Below, piece by piece: positions 35,893 through 46,165 of a stretch of DNA of 64,000 nucleotides. Position numbers and translations under genes: made by a program. Numbering within the stretch: position 1 is the stretch's first letter; each line of letters starts with the position of its first letter. This stretch comes from Euborellia annulipes (Eukaryota > Arthropoda > Insecta > Dermaptera > Anisolabididae): positions 186,001 through 250,000 of the forward strand of contig JAKCPI010005294.1 in NCBI GenBank assembly GCA_023213315.1. The letters are read 5' to 3'. The notes below the pieces were generated by a model, which was given only the letters and a program-made list of their open reading frames with translations, was not told the origin of the DNA and searched no databases.

Positions 35893-36678
35893 TAATTATT
35901 ATTACATTAAGAAATTGTAAGTCTTTGCTTATAATATACTGTATATAGTATTGTTTAAAGAGAAGTCAGCTCATATATTTGAAATTTTGACAGCACATAT
36001 GCCGAAATAATAAATTAAACAGGCTTAAATTTTTTTTTTTACTTTTCTTTTCTTTTTCTCAAGTACAAACAACGCAATCCTGATATTAGTAAAAATAGCA
36101 ATAGTCATTTTTAATTATGAATAGAATAGCTAATAAAAACTTTTAAGTAATTTCACGCTGCGGACCTGGCGAAAATAAATTTTCCTAATAGGAAAATGTC
36201 GTTAAATAAATAAATTTAATATATGGAGGCTTAGAACAATTTTCATTTTCCGTGTGATTATTTAAAATAGAGCCGAGGAATGCCATGTTGTTAAAATGGA
36301 AGTTAAACGGCCCAGAGCTCATATGCATTTGATTATCTTCCTTCTCTCAAATGAAAACTCGGTTCCGTCATTGTGCAAATAACTATAATAAAATATACAT
36401 TATATTATAATTAATTCACGATATTTCACTCATAAAACTGACCGCCTCCAGTAACGAGGAGCCAACGCAGAGGTTTGCTTGCTTTAGCACCAGTAAAGAG
36501 CCATATTATCTGTAAGGAATCGACAATAAATTCCCAAAAGACAGCAAGTTGCCTAATAAAACTACCTGACTTAAAATATTCTTTTTTTTATTTGTATGAC
36601 TTCCTAGGCTTTTATAGACTATTCCATTGTTTCGTTAGAATATCATTTAGATCTACTACTCTCTGTTTTCTCGTTTAT

Positions 36679-37050
36679 TACTTTCTCTTACCCTATATAT
36701 GAAATATATAGAGAGAGAAAGTATTGAGATCATGTCAAAAATTCGATGTCGGGATTTTGATGGATATACATGTTTTGATGTCCCCTGAGTCCAAAAAAGT
36801 GGGTCCCGCAAATTGGTCTGAGTGTCTGTGTGTGTGTGTGTGTGGACACTTTAGACCATGAAGGAAATGACCTAGGAGGTTGAAATTTTATATTTAAGTT
36901 AGGCACCCTCCGAACTCGTGTTAATAAGCTTTTAACCCTATTGTGTATAAAATATCCAAATAGGCCTATGAGAATAAAATTTTGAAAAATGACCATAGTT
37001 AATTTCAAGCAATCAACATTTAAAATACACAGAGCCTATGGAAATTTTGA
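36679..37050 (+). mobile_element. R1 family element, internally deleted
   Basis: Has the 5' hairpin, the ATCATGTCAAAAATTCGATG block, the GT run (36828-36843) and the TTAGGCACCCTCC block, then jumps at AATAAGCTTTTAACCC to the late 3' section ending near TATGGAAATTTTGAAC. The terminal palindrome is missing. Confidence 0.7.
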
Positions 37051-37420
37051 ACTAAGGTTTTTAAGGTTTTTGGCAGTTTTTTTCTAAAAATTACTAGGGC
37101 CTACTGTATTCCTTACCAGAAACAAGAGGTGTGTTTTTTCAAACAAATTGGTAAAGAAGATAATGGTCAAAGAGCGAGATTATTGGTTAAGGCGGAGGCT
37201 TATAGCCTATTCACCCGATAGTAATGAAAAAATTCTCCAAATTTATGATTTAAACTAGGAAAATTTTAAATTCAAAAACCGAAATAAAAGTAAGGGATTT
37301 TTACGAAAAGGCCTATATTTAAACATATTCCATTTTATGAAATTTTTTCTAAATGATACTTAAATTTATTTTTTAAAAATTACTATAATTTGCTCACAAG
37401 CCAACTAAAAAAAGTAAAAT

Positions 37421-37470
37421 GAATCCAATACTTTCTCTCTATATCTCATATATAGTGTAAGAGAAAGTAA
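37421..37470 (-). mobile_element. R1 5' hairpin fragment
   Basis: AATACTTTCTCTCTATATC through GTAAGAGAAAGTAA, the 5' end hairpin of R1 on the minus strand, without a body. Confidence 0.65.
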
Positions 37471-38812
37471 TAAACTATCTATTTTTTTATCATTCGGCTA
37501 TTTATATAAGAATAAAAATAAATGAAAAAATAAATAACTGAAAATCTAAAATAAAAGGAGTGTGAAAGTTTTTTCCCCTCATTCAATTCTAGACCTCTAT
37601 CAATTTCTAATTAGGTTTCAAAGCTTTTTTAATGTTTATCTTTGAAAAGATCCCCTGAAATAGATAGGATTTTTTTTTTGTAGTTTCACGGATCTCAAAT
37701 CAGGTAGTACCTGGAGACTCAGCGTAATTAAGCAGCTGCAGCTGCCAAGCTGCCATGTTGCACATCTGGGAAATATGATCTGAATAGGCGCTAGCTATTT
37801 TTGTTATTCATATATATATATCTATACTAAATCGAATGTCCTTGGATGTTTTTTGCCCTCTCTTTTCTGTCCAGTTAATGTTTAATTAATTTCGCCCCTT
37901 GGCGATTCTGGCTGCATTCGTAGGATATGACCAATGCCCACTTGCTCCAACATATCTCAGTTCTTAAGCTCGTCTTACATTTGCAATTGAACTTAAGGCT
38001 TTGCACCAACAGGAAATAGGTTTTTAAAGTCCTCTATTTATGCTAACATCTCAAGTAGTCAAATTTGACGACTTAACTCGCCTTGAGCCTGAATTCATAA
38101 CCTAAAAAGCGAATTGTCACATTTACTTTTTCATTTTTCAAGTAAACACTTTTAATTACTATTAAAAAGTAATATTTCTGATAGTGAGCTGTTTTTTTTT
38201 ACAATCCATTTGAATTTTAAAACTTTAGAAAAATATATAGTCTATAATTTTAATAAGTACAAAAAATAAAATTTAAAAGTCCATATGAATTTACTTTAAT
38301 TATAGTAAAAGCATAGAGGGTTTAGAAAAAATATTCCCTCTCTCGTATTTACATAAAATTTAGTTTGTAATTTGAGATTTTTAAAACAGTTAATTACTTC
38401 ATTCACCTTTTTAATTTTTACTCTTTTAATTAAATCTCAAAAAAAAAAAAAAAAAAATTTAAAGGTGGAAGGACATCGGGTCCTCCCGTCTCAATTTAAA
38501 ATGTTATATAATTAAAAAAAATATAAAGTGAATCAAAAATATAAAATCACAGGAAAGTATTCAATAAATAAAATAAAAAAAAAAATTGATAACTATCGTT
38601 CCCTCTCTAATATCGCAATTCTACTAGCAATTTGTGAACTTTTATTTTAATACTTAATTTTTTTGCTAGTATCTCTGGTTATTCAGCTTAAGTGCAAGTA
38701 AGAGTGCAATCTCAAAGAAATATTTAAATGTATTATTAATAAATAAAATATTTCGATAATTAATTTTTTAATCTAGAATCTAAAAAAAAATTTCTATTTA
38801 AAAAATAGTTTA

Positions 38813-38912
38813 AAAAAAGGACCAAACGACAGTCAGAGACAGTCCAAGTTTTCTGATGGGTTGGAGTGGACTCGATCTTAACGCCATCTCTTAGCAATAA
38901 AAGTCGATTTGC
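38813..38912 (+). repeat. 100-bp direct repeat flanking an R1 element, left copy
   Basis: One hundred bases identical to 39553-39652, beginning AAAAAAGGACCAAACGACAG and ending AAAAGTCGATTTGC. It directly abuts the R1 element. Too long for a normal target-site duplication. Confidence 0.9.
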
Positions 38913-39552
38913 GGTAATCGAAAGTTGTGCACTGTGCTTGTCACACCAGATTTTTCGTGTCGACATGTATTTAGTTTCCGACAGTAGAGTACAATTGAAT
39001 TCAAGATGTAAAAATTTATAAGTATGGGTAAATATTTATATTTTGTTACCATGGCAACCATTTCTCCTATCTTTCCTATGAAACACAAGAGTAAAGTGGT
39101 CTTCAGAAGATTTCAATCGCAAAATGAGAATATACATTTTAAAGAGCATCTAAAAAATAATTGATTTTTGAATTTTAAAAAAAATCGTTGGAGCAAATTT
39201 TGAGAAAATCGAAAAAAACTGAAAAAGTACATCAATAAAGTACTAGTACTCTTTGGCCGATTTTGATTAAAAGCTTATTTTTCCGGTCCCGGGGAGTGTT
39301 TAACTTAAATATAAAATTTCAACCTCGTAGCTCAATTCCTTCATGCTTAAAATTGAACACACACACACACCCCACCCACCCACCCACCCACCCACCCACC
39401 CACAGACAGACCATGTCGCGAAAACCACTTTTTTGGATTCAGGGGACCTCAAAACGTGAAGATCCATCAAAATCTCGACATCGAATTTTTGACATGAATC
39501 CAATACTTTCTCTCTATATATATATTACATATATACATAGGTAAGAGAAAGT
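38913..39552 (-). mobile_element. R1 family element between 100-bp direct repeats
   Basis: Starts GGTAATCGAAAGTTGTG and ends GGTAAGAGAAAGT, so the two borders are alike in direct orientation. The body is a complete R1 order on the minus strand, with a CCCA-repeat block where others have GT. The outer terminal palindrome arm is missing. Confidence 0.78.
39356..39403. repeat. CA then CCCA microsatellite in R1
   Basis: A short CA run followed by about 9 CCCA units. Confidence 0.92.
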
Positions 39553-39652
39553 AAAAAAGGACCAAACGACAGTCAGAGACAGTCCAAGTTTTCTGATGGG
39601 TTGGAGTGGACTCGATCTTAACGCCATCTCTTAGCAATAAAAGTCGATTTGC
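39553..39652 (+). repeat. 100-bp direct repeat flanking an R1 element, right copy
   Basis: Identical to 38813-38912 over all 100 bases. Confidence 0.9.
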
Positions 39653-40076
39653 TTCTACTTAATAGGGCCTCTAAATTTACTTTCAAGTTATCCATCTTTG
39701 TTATTGTTTATTTCTTCCTATCTGGCTCAATTGAATTGTATTAAGAAATAGTTATTAGCTCGATGCCATCACTAATTCTGCTAGTTTTTAAAAGTCTTGA
39801 TTCTTGTATAATTTATTTTTTCATATACCGCTAATACATTTCATCTAAAAGAGGCGCTTTTTGGTTTCGTTATTAGAATTTATTATAAAACAAAAACGGC
39901 AATAGAATTTATTATAAATAACTGGCAAATTTCTTAAAGTTTTTTTTTTAATTATTTATTCTCTTACGAAACTAGAAATTTAGTGCTTGTTTTTTTTTTT
40001 GATGAAATGAATAATATAGGCCTATTATTTTCTTTTTAGTAAGCTTAATATTGTTTTTTTTTCTAATTTGTTTTAG

Positions 40077-40160
40077 AGTCTCTTGCCCAGGAGCTCGAGC
40101 TGGAAAGGAAGAGTCGCCAGCAGCAGCAGGCGGAGCGCGAAGTCAAATCGCCCCTGCAAG
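40077..40160 (+). CDS. dac: Dachshund, internal exon with the ESLAQELELERKSRQQQQ segment
   Basis: This exon adds 28 codons. With the G left from the preceding exon it reads ESLAQELELERKSRQQQQ and then AEREVKSPLQ. It is charged and helical in character and carries a run of four Gln. The acceptor has a long T-rich tract with a TTCTAAT branch-like site, and the donor CAAG|GTGAGT is close to consensus. It starts and ends in phase 1, so the upstream exon can join directly to the downstream tail without a frameshift. The join NYS-ESLAQELE is my reading of the splice sites and suits the arthropod-type dac C-terminus. No independent domain is recognised in it. Skipping it would give NYS-ESRAGYYKNS in frame. 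Confidence 0.88.
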
Positions 40161-40493
40161 GTGAGTTTGAGTTCTGCAACCCCTTCGGCTCTTCTTCACT
40201 CACTTCGCTATTTTTTGTCTCTAAATTTACTTTAATCCTCCTTTTATCCTCCTCACCCTTAACTCGTTTGTTCCTTTTGTTTTTAAAAATCCGTTCTCAC
40301 GCGATTATCGCTTTTAAAATATAATATTTTCTTTTAAAATGTGAAATTAATTTTTTTTTTTTTTCTTAAAATTAAAGCTGATTAAGTTTTTAATATTATA
40401 TAAAAATAAGTTGATTTTTGTTTTATTTTTTTTTTAATAACAAAGGCATTTGAGCACTATTTAATTTTTTATTTTAATTAAAATAGTATTTTT

Positions 40494-40567
40494 TACTTTC
40501 TCTTACCCTATATACGAAATATATATAGAGAGAAAGTATTGCGATCATGTCAAAAATTCAATGTTGA
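40494..40567 (+). mobile_element. R1 5' end fragment
   Basis: TACTTTCTCTTACCC hairpin and the GCGATCATGTCAAAAATTC block; it stops soon after. Confidence 0.7.
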
Positions 40568-41129
40568 GAGTTTTATTATTATTTAACTGACTATTTTATT
40601 TCTCTGATGATAGCTTTTGGTAGGTTTTAGTCAAAAAAGAAATGCCAAAAATTGCATTGTCTAGTTTACAAAATAAATAGTTGATTTTTAAATAGAGGAT
40701 TATTATTTATATTATTATATTTATTATTATTATATTATAAATTATTTTTTTACTCTTTATTTACTTTTAAATCACATTAAAAAAAATTTGCCTTTTATTT
40801 TAATTTTAATCATGGCAAAATCAGTGGGTATATTTTAAAATGTTTTTTATAATTTTTAAATAAAAAAAAAACAAACATTTGTTCTGATATAGATTCTATA
40901 AAAAATATTAATGGGAAAATTGGGAATGGTGATTATTTTTTTTTTAATTTATAAAAAAATATAAATTATATTTAAAAACATTTCATGTTGCAAATGTTCA
41001 AATGTTGATATATAGAATATATTAAAATATTAATTTGCTATTTTTCATTGATTTTTCATCTGGTAAAGTTGAAAAAAAGAACATTTTTGATTCTCTTTAA
41101 GATGGTTAATTAAATTAATTATCTAATAG

Positions 41130-41262
41130 GAACCGACCGAATATTCGGTTTCGGTTACGGTTTCGGCCAGTTTCGGCCAAAAATCATGGTTTCGGCCGTA
41201 GTTTCGGTTTCGGCAAAAGTAGCCGAAACTTTCGGCCGGCCGAAACTTGAGTCTTAAAAAAA
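41130..41262. repeat. TTCGGT-rich repeat, left part
   Basis: Repeated TTTCGGTTTCGG and its inverse CCGAAAC. Interrupted by the R1 copy that follows; the right part is at 43265-43375. Confidence 0.7.
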
Positions 41263-41351
41263 GGTCAAATGATTTGCACTTGAAGGAGAAAAAATTTTTG
41301 TCTCCTTAAAAAAAAGGTAAAATGATTTTCACGGAAGGGAAAAAAATTTCA

Positions 41352-43244
41352 AAAAAAAATCTGGTGTGACTGGCGCACAGCACACAACTTTCTCTTACCT
41401 TCGGTAATCGAAAGTTGTGTTCTGTGCTGTCACACCAGATTTTTTGTGTCGACATATATTTAGTTCCCGACAGTACGGAACATTTGAATTCAGATGTAAA
41501 ATTTATAAGTGTGGGAAAATATTTATATTTTGTTACCATGGCAACCATTTTTCCTATCCTTCCCTATGAAATACAAGAGTAAAGTGGTCTTCAGAAGATT
41601 TCAATCGCAAAATGAGAATATACATTTTAAAGAGCATCTAAAAAATAATTGATTTTTGAATTTAAAAAAATCGTTGGAGCAAATTTTGAGAAAATCGAAA
41701 AAAACTGAAAAAGTACATCAGTAAAGTACTAGTACTCTTTGGCCGATTTTGATTAAAAGCTTATTCCCAAGCAGCATTTTCCGTAAGAATTACTAGCATA
41801 ATGTTTTTTACTTTTGGAGAGGAAAAATGTAGTTAATTAAACTTATTTATGGAACTTTTTAGTAATAATTTCCTTTAAAGTAAATAGCACAGGAAAAATA
41901 ACGTTATTTTTACTCCAAATTAAACTTCAAAGTTGTCACCTAATGGTAATATTCATAGGTAAATATTTGGTGAAATTTACTCAAAGAATTACTATAAGTT
42001 TTTTACTCAAGAGTAAAAATGTTAGTAGCGCTACCTGGCAAATATTACTTTAAAATAAAAATACTTTGAAGTAATATAATCAAGTACAGCCACCACTTTG
42101 TTACGGTAAAAGTGATAAAATTTCGACGTAATTTCTGAAGTTATTTTCCCATAAAAAAAACCCTTTAATATAACCTATAAGTAAGTCTAACCTAAAATAA
42201 CTTATAAAAATAACTAAAAGGTAATATTTGTCACTGTAAGTAAAAATGTCTCTTCAGTATTATTTTTAAGGAATTCTTACTATAAAAATGGTCAAAATGA
42301 CTTAAAAGTGAAAATAATACTTTAAAGTAATATTTAAATAAAGATGTCGTATTGTATAATGGTTAAAATAATAACCTGCCAATTATGAAATAAACAATAA
42401 TTTTGGATAATAAAGCCATTACTTCAACTTATGTAAATTTGTACCTACCAATAATTAAACATGATTATTAGCCGTTTTTTGAAAATGTTGGTTTTATTTA
42501 TTTTGCATTTATAAAAAATATTCGTAAAACTACATATTTGTTAGGGCGCACAATTTTATTCGAAGTATAATCATTATATTTATCAAAAAAATTTCGAGCG
42601 TTTTATTTTCTTCATCCATGTCCTCTTTCGCCTGTGAATAAAATTTAACATTTTTCGGCCATCTTCTTTTACAGACATATTTCTTGATAAACTTGCATGA
42701 TGCCATTTCTTTAAAATAATTTCCGAATATAAACGAATGGAAAGCCGAGGTTCAACTAACGAATAATTGGGAAAATTCCAAACCTTCACGTAACCATTAT
42801 GTACCTATTCGATCTGTAACGTGTTATTACCGTTCCAGCTAAAGTTTTTGTGTGGTAAAAAGACCCAATCCTATTCCCCACTTTGGGATTATCCGGTAAT
42901 CATACCGTATAAATACGTTGCGCTCTCTGGTAAAATTACTTTAAAGTTAACTTCAAGGTACAGTGTAGTCATTTAAACTTTAAATGCTGCTTGGGATATT
43001 TTTTCGGTCCCGGGAGATGTTTAACTTAAATATAAAATTTCAACCTCGTAGCTCAATTCCTTCATGCCTAAAATTGAACCACACCACCCACACCCCAACA
43101 GACCATGTCGCGAAAACCACTTTTTTGGATTCAGGTGACCTCAAAACGTGAGATCCATCAAAATCTCGACATCGAATTTTTGACATGAATTCAATACTTT
43201 CTCTCTATATATATATTACATATATACATAGGTAAGAGAAAGTA
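41352..43244 (-). mobile_element. R1 family element split by a nested insertion
   Basis: Minus-strand R1 with terminal palindrome, GGTTGCCATGGTAAC and AAAGTACTAGTACTCTTT blocks up to 41765, continued at 42996-43244 by CGGTCCCGGGAG, the AAAACCACTTTTTTGG block and the 5' hairpin. The 1.23 kb between is a foreign insert, as the copy at 38913 is continuous here. Confidence 0.78.
41766..42995. mobile_element. Nested non-autonomous DNA transposon with CCCAAGCAGCATTT ends
   Basis: The first bases CCCAAGCAGCATTT return inverted as AAATGCTGCTTGGG at the end. Length is 1230 bases. The uninterrupted R1 copy at 38913 gives the empty site; a duplication of only 3-4 A/T bases is visible (TAT type), so the superfamily is unclear. 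The interior is full of ACTTTAAAGTAA-like motifs and has a 68-codon minus-strand open frame (42583-42789), Lys/Arg-rich and unrecognised. Confidence 0.7.
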
Positions 43245-43264
43245 AAGAAATATAAATTTTTTCT

Positions 43265-43375
43265 AGGAAATACAAGTTTCGGTTTCGGTTACGGTTTCGG
43301 CCGAAACTAAGGTTGAGCCGAATATTCGGTTTCGGTTTCGGTTTCGGCTGAAAATCTTGTTTCGGTCGGACCCTA
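43265..43375. repeat. TTCGGT-rich repeat, right part
   Basis: Continues the repeat of 41130-41262, ending TTTCGGTCGGACCC, which mirrors the starting GAACCGACCGAA of the left part. The whole may be a palindromic element into which R1 inserted. Confidence 0.65.
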
Positions 43376-44494
43376 TTATCTATTATGAAAAAGAAAAAAT
43401 TTCATCACTAAATATAAAATTTAAATGGATATTCTGGCTGGTTGATTCCTTTTTTTTTATTTCAAAAAGACAATTTTATACAAGAGCTCAAATTTATTTT
43501 CTCCACTAATTCCGCTTTTATCCAATACAAAAATAAATTTTTTCTATAAATAATAGAGTTGGCCTCTAAGATGAAATCTTTAGAATTTTTTCTTTTAATA
43601 ACAACTTTCGTATGGATTTAAAGGCTATAATTTGATATTATATTAAATAAAGCATCTGGGAATAGAATTTTTGTTTAAATTTATAATTAAAAACAAACTT
43701 CTTTATCAATATTTTTTGATTATTTATAATTCATCGTTTTTAATTAAATTATTTGTTTGAAAAAATATTTTTTTAATTATTTTTTTTCTAATAGACCTAT
43801 CGTTTTTCTATTGAGATTCAAAAAATAAATTTTTTAATTTTAATCTTGGGATAGGATAAAAGTTTGTTCACTCAGGCAGGAACTCACATCTCGCAACCAC
43901 GAGTTAGCTGAGCTAAGGTTGGCACTTGTTTGTTCCAACGCTTCCCTTTGCCCCATCTCACCATCGCTTTTTGCCTTTATTATGTCGACCTTGAAATACG
44001 TAATACTGATTAGGAAAGAAGAATTTGATAAAAGTTTTTTGGGCCAGCCCTCCTGAAAAATTATTTTTCTAGGTAGCCTACTTCCTGGTCCTGCTCAATC
44101 CCTTTTGAGTTTAAAATAAATATTTGTCTCTGTTTGCGTGGCAAGAATATCTAATCGAAATTTTAGGTTTGGTTAAGGTTTAAGGCATAAATGAAGTAAT
44201 TAATTATTTGTCTTGGTTAAGGTACTTAAACTATTGGTCGTGAATATGAAAATAAAGGATCGAAGGTAGTAGTCTATAAGTCCACTTTATTAGATATTAT
44301 TAATTACCTGTTTGCTGTTTTTCTTTGTTTCTAGGAATTTCTATTTATTATATAAATTACTCTTATAAAATATAAAAATAAGAAAAATAAATAGAAATTA
44401 GCTTTGGCAGATGAGTTTTTTTTTTTTAATTTTTCAAAAAATAGAATTATCACTTAAGTTAGAAAATAAAAGGGGAATTATTACTTAATGTATT

Positions 44495-44744
44495 AGGCGT
44501 AGCCAGGGTGGGGTTTTGGGAGTTCAAACCCCCCCCCTCATGGGACCCTAGATATTTAAGCTCTAGGCTATAATACAAATTATATTTCATATAGGGTAAG
44601 AGAAAGTAAAATATAATAATTTACTCTAGCTAAAAAAAAAAAACCAAAATGATTTATAAATACCCTAAAATAGCCTAATCTTAAATTTTTCAAATGTTTG
44701 AAAACATTTTCTTGAACCCCCCCCTCATTTTCAGGCTACGCCGA
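44495..44744. mobile_element. hAT-like MITE carrying an R1 fragment
   Basis: Ends are GGCGTAGCC and GGCTACGCC, with C-rich runs just inside (CCCCCCCCTCAT at both). An R1 hairpin arm (GGGTAAGAGAAAGTA near 44595) lies inside, as in the related fragment at 12263-12425. Confidence 0.6.
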
Positions 44745-44770
44745 TGCTTAATATTCAAGGCTGATGGGTG

Positions 44771-44960
44771 CCCGTGAACCGTGGCTCAGGGAGAAGACAT
44801 TAGCTTCTCGTGCCCTAGGATCCCGGATTCGCTTCCCGTCCCAAGCGAGAAAAAATTTATTTCATTTGAATTGGCTATCAATGAATGAAATATATAGGGA
44901 TGCGGTCTAAAAGGCCTTAGATGCCGAAAAAGACCAAAAACAAATAAAAATAAAAAAAAA
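44771..44960 (+). mobile_element. tRNA-derived SINE (family A) with target-site duplication
   Basis: A box in CCGTGGCTCAGGGAG, B-box position GGATTCGCTTCCC, full body and A-rich tail. The 12-base AGGCTGATGGGT occurs at 44759-44770 and 44960-44971, one at each side. The best defined insertion in the window. Confidence 0.9.
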
Positions 44961-45281
44961 GGCTGATGGGTACTCTGTTAGAATTATTTATTATTTGCAC
45001 TTTCATGTCAAAAAAAATGAATACAAAAATATTTCTGAAAATAAAATGTTTTAGGGGTCAAATTTTTTTCAATTGTATTTGTTTAGCTTGTTCATTGAAA
45101 ACAAAATACTTGCCCGGATCCGAGACGTATGGCTTGGCAAGCTGCAGGCAAATGCTATCCATGCGACACCTGGAAGAAAACGATAGTAGCAGCAGGAGAG
45201 TGAGGGGAAGGAGGGGGGGGGGTCGGAACGCCAGGACGAGTTGAGGGGAGTGGGTTTAGTTGCATGTGAGATCGATGCAGA

Positions 45282-45360
45282 CATCTGATTGGCCGCTGGG
45301 CTTACGGCCTCATGCCATTGGCCGAGGCGGCCTTGGGTGGGCGGGGCCACCCACTCCAAC
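45282..45360. promoter_or_regulatory. GC-rich intronic block with CCAAT and GC boxes
   Basis: Two inverted CCAAT boxes, CTGATTGGCC (45285-45294) and CCATTGGCC (45315-45323), and a GC box GGGCGGGGCC (45339-45348) lie within 65 bases, in a GC-rich stretch inside an AT-rich intron. A long CT/GA tract (GAGA-factor-type) follows. This looks like a promoter or strong enhancer, possibly an internal dac promoter, but no first exon is identified. Confidence 0.4.
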
Positions 45361-45429
45361 CGCCCCCCCCTCCCGTTTCTTCGTATTTCTTCTGAAGTGT
45401 ACTGCGTCCGCCCCCTCCGTATTCGCATG

Positions 45430-45430
45430 A

Positions 45431-45473
<43 letters not shown>

Positions 45474-45485
45474 CTCTCTCTCTTT
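45430..45485. repeat. TC microsatellite
   Basis: About 25 TC units with single interruptions. Confidence 0.95.
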
Positions 45486-45709
45486 CTACTTGTACCTTCG
45501 CTTCGCTTCGATCACAATATAGGTCACCATTCGGGCAAAGCCATCTCTCCTCGCCTTGTCCTTCATCGATCTCAGCTCTCCTCACCTATTATTATTTTAA
45601 AATCGAGACCTGCCTGCTGCCTATTATTCTTATTGATAATAATAACATTCCTCCCAGGACTCTCTGCTATTGAGCTCAAATTCTATGATACTACTATTAT
45701 ATCAATTTA

Positions 45710-46165
45710 TTATAAACTAGCCGCGGCGCCCCATGGACCCCCACCAGTTGGCTCGGGCCCGCTTGCGGCAGACCCTCGCCTTTTCTTAATTATGAGAAGC
45801 TTCACGTCTAGACAGGGGGCTTCGCCCCCTGGACCCCCCCCCCATCGCCTTTTCGTAATTATAAAAAAAACATTATCATTACTATTCCAATCCAGTGCCT
45901 GCTTGTTTACATTCATAGAATACACAAATGGAAAAAATACATAAATATTTCCTATGGGAGAAATCGTAACTTTAGGAATTAATAACTCAAAAAGTTATAG
46001 AAATTTCGGGATGAAAATAATTTTTCTGTAATCCCTAGAAGGTCCTCTTTAAGCATAAAAAATGTCGTTTCAAAATTGCAACGGGAAGTTGCTTAAATAG
46101 AGCGTGACAGACAGACAGAAGGACAGACGGACATTAGCGAATTATATAAATAGATATTATACAAA
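45710..46165 (+). repeat. R2 dispersed repeat, sense copy
   Basis: Starts with a G/C-rich head (GGCTCGGGCCCGC, then CTTCGCCCCCTGGACCCC), continues with ATTCCTATGGGAGAAAT-like and AACTCAAAAAGTTATAG blocks and ends in GACAG units and GCGAATTATATAAATAGAT. The 3' half matches 6591-6820 inverted; the head resembles 11860-11935. Probably a retroposon; no coding frame. Confidence 0.6.

Larger units (their letters stand above)
27445..40076 (+). other. dac: dac intron between the linker exon and the ESLAQELE exon
   Basis: An intron of 12.6 kb with donor GTGAGC and acceptor tttgttttag. It holds the palindromes at 30786-30974 and 35275-35507, R1 copies at 30976-31533, 36679-37050, 37421-37470 and 38913-39552, a SINE (32731-32910), a repeat shared by 29170-29410 and 35665-35892, and several microsatellites. 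The intervals 27450-29100, 31780-32700, 33000-33590, 33630-35270 and 37480-38800 contain no recognised gene or repeat. Parts of 33170-33560 and 34370-34960 are less AT-rich than the rest. Confidence 0.8.

Noticed and set aside
43870..43925. tRNA-like sequence on the minus strand
   Set aside because: No acceptable B box or T stem.
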